In this document: positions 6,099 to 9,408 of the stretch, piece after piece | Layout of the letters: every line of letters starts with the position of its first letter | Numbering within the stretch: position 1 is the first letter of the stretch | Notes under the pieces: generated by a model | What the model was told of the DNA's origin: nothing | The model's database searches: none | Seen by the model: only the letters and a program-made list of their open reading frames with translations | Source: an uncultured Polaribacter sp. | Lineage (GTDB): Bacteria > Bacteroidota > Bacteroidia > Flavobacteriales > Flavobacteriaceae | Direction of reading: 5' to 3' | Length of the DNA stretch: 9,408 nt | Assembly: GCA_913050305.1 (NCBI GenBank) | Contig: CAJXAS010000062.1 | Span: 1 to 9,408, forward strand | Program-made: the position numbers and the translations under genes

Positions 6099-7178
6099 CT
6101 ATAATTTAAAAATCTGATAGGGTTTATTGCTTTGTTTTACAATATTCTCTGTTCTTTCGGAGTGCGTATCGGTAATAAATATTTGTCCGAATTCGTCATT
6201 ATCTACTAAATTGATAATTTGTAAAACTCTGCTTTCGTCTAATTTATCAAAAATATCATCTAACAATAAAATAGGCACTACATTGGATTGTTGCTTTATA
6301 AATTCAAACTGTGCAAACTTTAAAGCTATTAAGTATGATTTCTGTTGCCCTTGAGAACCAAACTTCTTAATAGGATAATTACCTATTTCAAAACTTAAAT
6401 CATCTTTATGAATGCCTGAAGACGTGTATTGTAACATTTTATCTTTTTCTAAAGACTGCTGTAGTAAATCTTTCATAGAAAAATCATTTAACTGACTCTT
6501 ATAAACCAAATTTACAGTTTCTTTATCATCTGAAATTATTTGATATTTCTCATTAAATATAGGAATAAATTTCTCGAGAAACACTTTTCTTACCTCAAAA
6601 ATTCTTGCACCATACTCCGAAAGCTGCTCATTATAGACCTCTAAATTTAAAGCATCAAAGGTTCTATTTGCTGCAAAATATTTTAATAACGCATTGCGCT
6701 GACTTAAAACCTTATTATAAGACAGTAAATCCTTTAAGTAGTTTTTATTCTGTTGAGAAATTACACCATCTATAAATTTACGTCTTGTATCGCTGCCTTC
6801 TGTAACCAAATCTCTATCTGCAGGAGAAATAATTACAAGCGGTAATTGCCCAATATGTTCAGAAAACTTCTCATAACTTTTTCCATTTCGTTTTAAAACC
6901 TTCTTTTGTCCTTTTTTTAAACTGCAAACAATCTTTTCATTTCTATCATTCAAAACATAGTCTCCTTCTATCATGAAAAAAGCTTCGCCATGCCTAATAT
7001 TTTGAACTGCGACCGAATTAAAGTAACTTTTAGCAAAAGATAAATAATAAATAGCATCTAAAATATTGGTTTTTCCAACACCGTTATTACCTACAAAGCA
7101 ATTTATTTTCTGTTGAAAATCAAATGATTGCGATTCTAAATTCTTGAAATTAACTAAAGAAAGCTTCTGTAAATACAT
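6099..7178 (-). CDS. recF: DNA replication and repair protein RecF
   Basis: A 359-residue SMC-like ATPase of normal RecF length. Walker A is GNNGVGKT at 30-37, the ABC signature is GSQGQQKS at 274-281 and Walker B with the D-loop is ILLLDDIFDKLDESR at 303-317. The late TDTH block follows at 336-339. RecF binds gapped DNA with RecO and RecR and promotes RecA loading at stalled forks. The ATG at 7178 gives the expected N-terminus MYLQKLSLVNFKNL. The gene faces away from the TPR gene across a 113-nt region, and a DUF721 gene follows it. I could not find a well-matched TAnnTTTG box for it: ATAATTTG (7215-7208, minus strand) comes closest but is out of register. Confidence 0.97.
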   Translation of the reverse strand: MYLQKLSLVNFKNLESQSFDFQQKINCFVGNNGVGKTNILDAIYYLSFAKSYFNSVAVQNIRHGEAFFMIEGDYVLNDRNEKIVCSLKKGQKKVLKRNGKSYEKFSEHIGQLPLVIISPADRDLVTEGSDTRRKFIDGVISQQNKNYLKDLLSYNKVLSQRNALLKYFAANRTFDALNLEVYNEQLSEYGARIFEVRKVFLEKFIPIFNEKYQIISDDKETVNLVYKSQLNDFSMKDLLQQSLEKDKMLQYTSSGIHKDDLSFEIGNYPIKKFGSQGQQKSYLIALKFAQFEFIKQQSNVVPILLLDDIFDKLDESRVLQIINLVDNDEFGQIFITDTHSERTENIVKQSNKPYQIFKL

Positions 7179-7261
7179 GAATAAAATTGGGTCTTTGAAA
7201 CGAATTGCAAATTATTGAAAATTTTGCGAATTATCTGCTTTTTAAATCCAATAAAAAAAAC

Positions 7262-7269
7262 TAAATTTG
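7262..7269 (+). promoter_or_regulatory. Promoter -7 element for the TPR-ribH unit
   Basis: TAAATTTG matches TAnnTTTG exactly and ends 22 nt before the TPR gene ATG. The -33 position is weak (TTA at 7242-7244, 17-nt spacer). As no other box is seen before ribH, it probably serves both genes. Confidence 0.6.
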
Positions 7270-7291
7270 TCGCCAATAATTTTTAGGAACT

Positions 7292-8056
7292 ATGGCAACT
7301 TACAAGAAAAAATATAAGGCAGAAGGTAAAAAAGAACAAGCACAGTTTGACGAATCTGAATTCGAAACAGCTGGTGTTTTAAACACTTTAGACGAAACTG
7401 CTTCGAAGTCTGAAAAATGGATTGAGCAAAATAGCAAAGCTTTATTTTTAAGTTTAGTAGCTGTTGTGGTTATCTTCTTATCATATTTAGGTTATAATAA
7501 ATATATTTCAGAACCGAATGAACTAGAAGCTTCTAACGAGTTATCTTTTCCAAGAAAATATTACGATCAAGCTTCTACAGCAGGTTCAGGAATAGATTCT
7601 TTATTGGTATTAGGTTTGGAAGGTGCAGATGGAAATTACGGTTTCTTAGATATTTCAAAATCTTACAGTGGAACAAATGCCGGAAATTTAGCTAATTATT
7701 ATGCAGGAGTTTCATATTTAGAAATGAAACAATATGACAAAGCAATTGAATATTTAGAAAAATTTAATTCTGATGATGAAATGTTAGGTCCTATTTCTTT
7801 AGGTGCAGTTGGAGATGCTTTTGCAGATGTAAATCAACCAGAAGAGGCTTTAGAATATTATGTAAAAGCTGCTAATAGAAAAAATAATGGGTTTACTACC
7901 CCTTTATTTTTATACAAAGCAGGTTTAACTGCTATGGAATTAAAGCAATTTGATAAAGCAGAATCTTTATTTACTAAGATTAAAGAAAACTATCCAACAT
8001 CTGACCAAGGTAGAGATGTTGAGAAATTTATAAATGCTGCTAAATACGCAAAATAG
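7292..8056 (+). CDS. Membrane-anchored tetratricopeptide repeat protein
   Basis: A 254-residue protein with a charged cytoplasmic N-terminus (residues 1-48), one membrane helix at about 50-68 (LFLSLVAVVVIFLSYLGYN) and a periplasmic C-terminal part. Three TPR-like helical pairs follow. The first, about 132-160, contains YYAGVSYLEMKQYDKAIEYL. The second, about 167-195, contains GAVGDAFADVNQPEEALEYY. The third, about 204-235, contains YKAGLTAMELKQFDKAESLF and ends YPTSDQ. This layout (short N-terminus, single helix, periplasmic TPRs) resembles YfgM-like proteins, which act with periplasmic chaperones at the Sec translocon; homology to YfgM itself is not established here. It precedes ribH on the same strand, an arrangement I recall from other flavobacteria. 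Specific function unknown. Confidence 0.88.
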   Translation: MATYKKKYKAEGKKEQAQFDESEFETAGVLNTLDETASKSEKWIEQNSKALFLSLVAVVVIFLSYLGYNKYISEPNELEASNELSFPRKYYDQASTAGSGIDSLLVLGLEGADGNYGFLDISKSYSGTNAGNLANYYAGVSYLEMKQYDKAIEYLEKFNSDDEMLGPISLGAVGDAFADVNQPEEALEYYVKAANRKNNGFTTPLFLYKAGLTAMELKQFDKAESLFTKIKENYPTSDQGRDVEKFINAAKYAK

Positions 8057-8080
8057 TATTTAGAAATTAGGCTTTCAAGA

Positions 8081-8097
8081 GTTCGAAAAAATCGAAC
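8081..8097 (+). repeat. Perfect hairpin in the TPR-ribH spacer
   Basis: GTTCGA (8081-8086) pairs with TCGAAC (8092-8097) around five A residues. No T-run follows, so it is not a normal terminator. It sits 31 nt before the ribH ATG and could affect translation or processing of the joint transcript. The stem is short, and chance is possible. Confidence 0.5.
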
Positions 8098-8127
8098 ATC
8101 TAAAGACCAAAAACTAAGAACTAAAAT

Positions 8128-8634
8128 ATGGCAACAACTAATTTATCATACTACGATAAAGCAACAATCCCAAATGCGAAGTCTTTTCGATTTGGGATTG
8201 TTGTTTCTGAATGGAATCCAGAAATTACAAGAAACCTACAAAAAGGTGCAATTGAAACGTTAATTGATTGTGGTGCAATTAAAGAAAATATTATTTCTTG
8301 GGATGTGCCTGGAAGTTTTGAATTAGTGTTTGGCTGTAAAAAAATGATTCAATCCCAGCAATTAGACGCTATTATTGCTATTGGAAATGTAATTCAAGGA
8401 GAAACAAAACATTTTGATTTTGTTTGTGAAGGAGTTACACAAGGTATTGTAGATTTAAATATTAAGCATGACATACCTGTTATTTTCTGTGTATTAACAG
8501 ACGATACCAAACAGCAATCTATAGATAGATCTGGCGGTAAACTGGGTAATAAAGGCATAGAATGTGCCGTTGCTGCCGTAAAAATGGCGGCTATAAAAAA
8601 TATTGATAGAAAAAGTGATAGCATCGGTTTTTAA
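8128..8634 (+). CDS. ribH: 6,7-dimethyl-8-ribityllumazine synthase
   Basis: A 168-residue cytoplasmic enzyme, the penultimate step of riboflavin synthesis: it condenses 5-amino-6-ribitylaminouracil with 3,4-dihydroxy-2-butanone 4-phosphate. Visible motifs are IVVSEWNPEIT (24-34, usually SRFN or ARWN; the aromatic Trp stacks on the substrate), VPGSFELVF (60-68), GNVIQGETKHFDFV (86-99) with catalytic His95, and DRSGGKLGNKG (133-143) with the phosphate-binding Arg134. The family normally forms 60-mer or decamer shells. Other rib genes are not in the window. No FMN riboswitch is seen in the 71-nt spacer upstream, but a small hairpin lies there and a much stronger inverted repeat lies within codons 12-26. 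Probably co-transcribed with the TPR gene. Confidence 0.97.
   Translation: MATTNLSYYDKATIPNAKSFRFGIVVSEWNPEITRNLQKGAIETLIDCGAIKENIISWDVPGSFELVFGCKKMIQSQQLDAIIAIGNVIQGETKHFDFVCEGVTQGIVDLNIKHDIPVIFCVLTDDTKQQSIDRSGGKLGNKGIECAVAAVKMAAIKNIDRKSDSIGF
8162..8203 (+). repeat. Long perfect inverted repeat inside the 5' end of ribH
   Basis: CAACAATCCCAAAT (8162-8175) is exactly complementary to ATTTGGGATTGTTG (8190-8203). Inside it, after one bulged G, CGAA (8177-8180) pairs with TTCG (8186-8189) around the loop GTCTT. The whole forms an 18-bp hairpin in codons 12-26, beginning 34 nt after the ATG. It is not followed by a T-run. Confidence 0.85.
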
Positions 8635-8706
8635 CATCCCCTTTACTTTCTGCATTTATTAAGAATACTTTTTACATCATTTTTAGCAAGTTTACTTTAA
8701 ATTCTT

Positions 8707-8714
8707 TAAATTTG
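8707..8714 (+). promoter_or_regulatory. Promoter -7 element upstream of the 92-residue protein and mutL
   Basis: TAAATTTG matches TAnnTTTG exactly, with TTA at 8683-8685 as a weak -33 element (21-nt spacer). It would give a leader of about 60 nt before the ATG at 8784, containing a 20-codon ORF. It is the best promoter candidate for the small gene plus mutL. Confidence 0.55.
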
Positions 8715-8733
8715 ATTTGCTTTTACTATTCGT

Positions 8734-8796
8734 ATGCAAATTGATTTATCCGATGCATCTTTTTACCAACTATTTCTAAACCTATGGGATTTTTAA
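8734..8796 (+). other. Possible 20-codon leader ORF overlapping the next gene start
   Basis: An ATG at 8734 opens 20 codons (beginning MQIDLSDASF) ending at TAA 8794-8796. It lies just downstream of the predicted transcript start and terminates 11 bases inside the following gene, in another frame. This geometry permits translational coupling, but nothing shows that it is translated, and a frame of this length can arise by chance. Confidence 0.3.
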
Positions 8797-9062
8797 AACG
8801 TACAAATAAAAAATTTGATTATCAACCTCGATTTTATAAGGGAGAAGGAAATCCTTTTAAAATTGAGCACAAACTAGATCAGTTTAGAACTACCGCAGGA
8901 AAAAACAAAGGAATAAAAGGGAAATTTAGTGACGCTTTTGGTGATCTGAAAATGAAATCTGAAAAAAGAACTGCCAGAACATTCCTCATAATTATTACTA
9001 TTTTAGTTTTAATTTTTCTTTACATTATAGATTTCGATTTATCCATATTTATAACGAATTAA
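8784..9062 (+). CDS. Small C-terminally membrane-anchored protein of the ribH-mutL locus
   Basis: A 92-residue protein: a basic soluble part with FDYQPRFY (11-18), GNPFKIEHKLDQFR (22-35) and KNKGIKGKF (40-48), then one hydrophobic helix at about 67-83 and a short tail (DFDLSIFITN). I recognise it as the conserved flavobacterial protein between ribH and mutL. From memory, databases often label it riboflavin synthase subunit beta. The sequence has none of the lumazine synthase or riboflavin synthase motifs, so that label is probably carried over from the neighbour. Function is unknown; the helix suggests a tail anchor in the inner membrane with the basic part in the cytoplasm. Its stop shares one base with the mutL ATG (TAATG), so the two are likely translationally coupled. 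Confidence 0.85.
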   Translation: MGFLKRTNKKFDYQPRFYKGEGNPFKIEHKLDQFRTTAGKNKGIKGKFSDAFGDLKMKSEKRTARTFLIIITILVLIFLYIIDFDLSIFITN

Positions 9063-9408
9063 TGTCTGATATAATTCAACTTTTACCAGATCATGTTGCA
9101 AACCAAATTGCTGCAGGAGAAGTAGTACAACGCCCTGCCTCTGTAGTAAAAGAGTTATTAGAAAACGCAATTGATGCTGGTGCTACCAATATAAAATTAT
9201 TACTTAAAGATGCTGGAAAAACGCTTATTCAAGTAATTGATGATGGAAAAGGAATGAGCACGACAGACGCCAGGATGAGTTTTGAGCGCCATGCTACTTC
9301 TAAAATTCAAAAAGCAGAGGATCTATTTAATTTAAGTACAAAAGGCTTTAGAGGAGAAGCTCTGGCTTCTATTGCTGCTATTGCACATGTAGAGTTAAAA
9401 ACAAAACC
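9062..9408 (+). CDS. mutL: DNA mismatch repair protein MutL, N-terminal part (cut by window end)
   Basis: The frame is open for 115 codons from ATG 9062 to the window edge. It encodes the start of the GHKL ATPase domain of MutL: LLPDHVANQIAAGEVVQRPA (7-26), ELLENAIDAGA (31-41; the usual form is ENSLDAGA, and Glu34 and Asn35 are the catalytic and Mg2+-binding residues), DDGKGM (60-65), FERHATSKI (74-82) and GFRGEALASI (95-104). MutL couples mismatch recognition by MutS to strand removal. Whether this copy has the endonuclease motif lies beyond the window. The ATG overlaps the stop of the small membrane protein gene by one base. Confidence 0.97.
   Translation, partial: MSDIIQLLPDHVANQIAAGEVVQRPASVVKELLENAIDAGATNIKLLLKDAGKTLIQVIDDGKGMSTTDARMSFERHATSKIQKAEDLFNLSTKGFRGEALASIAAIAHVELKTK

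Noticed and set aside
5872..6354. Two plus-strand frames opposite the DUF721 gene and the end of recF
   Set aside because: Both are opposite real genes. Their Cys/Ile/Phe-rich translations are typical of antisense reading of AT-rich coding DNA.
7179..7291. Regulatory inverted repeat between recF and the TPR gene (GCAAA and TTTTGC near 7207-7227)
   Set aside because: The pairing is only about five bases in very AT-rich DNA, which is expected by chance.
8057..8127. FMN riboswitch upstream of ribH
   Set aside because: The spacer is only 71 nt and shows one small hairpin. The multi-stem RFN element would need more length and conserved G-rich segments that are absent.
8394..8624. Minus-strand frame inside ribH
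   Set aside because: It is antisense to the conserved lumazine synthase motifs, with no supporting signals.
1..9408. CRISPR array, tRNA or rRNA gene, insertion sequence, phage genes or a defence island
   Set aside because: No direct repeat arrays, no cloverleaf-like segments and no transposase, integrase or nuclease-helicase defence genes are visible; base composition looks even throughout.

Overview
The window is AT-rich chromosomal DNA that looks like a marine or aquatic Flavobacteriaceae (Bacteroidota), of the Polaribacter/Tenacibaculum kind. Four things point there. There is a GldI-type gliding-motility lipoprotein. Start codons lack Shine-Dalgarno sequences and sit behind Bacteroidota-type promoters (TTG or TTA, about 20 nt, TAnnTTTG). 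Several proteins carry lipoprotein signal peptides. The neighbourhoods recF/DUF721 and TPR/ribH/small membrane protein/mutL are typical of flavobacteria. Nothing suggests a prophage, a mobile element, a CRISPR array or an RNA gene.

Left part (1-3862, minus strand): a tightly packed presumed operon, read right to left. It holds an NrnA-type DHH phosphoesterase, gldI (11-bp overlap with nrnA), an FkpA-like FKBP lipoprotein, a lipoprotein fusing a cyclophilin domain to an FKBP domain, and a PAP2-family membrane phosphatase cut by the window edge. Three of the five products are envelope peptidyl-prolyl isomerase-type lipoproteins, which suggests a folding module for exported proteins, with GldI serving the gliding/type IX secretion machinery.

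Middle (3863-5741): a short divergent promoter region, then a PhoD-like phosphatase lipoprotein and ndk on the plus strand. A strong intrinsic terminator ends ndk. The gap behind it holds what looks like a decayed glycine-zipper small-protein gene.

Right part (5742-9408): on the minus strand, recF followed by a DUF721 (DciA-like) gene, which are replication and repair functions. On the plus strand, a membrane-anchored TPR protein, ribH (lumazine synthase), a 92-residue C-terminally membrane-anchored protein, and the start of mutL, which overlaps the previous stop by one base.

Most of this is ordinary core genome and I do not see a convincing new multi-gene system. The points most worth a second look are: a perfect 14-bp inverted repeat early in the ribH coding sequence; the back-to-back divergent promoters, which imply a TTG start for the PhoD-like gene; the graded loss of FKBP active-site residues across the isomerase cluster; the frameshifted small gene at 5533-5723; and a 20-codon leader ORF overlapping the start of the 92-residue protein.
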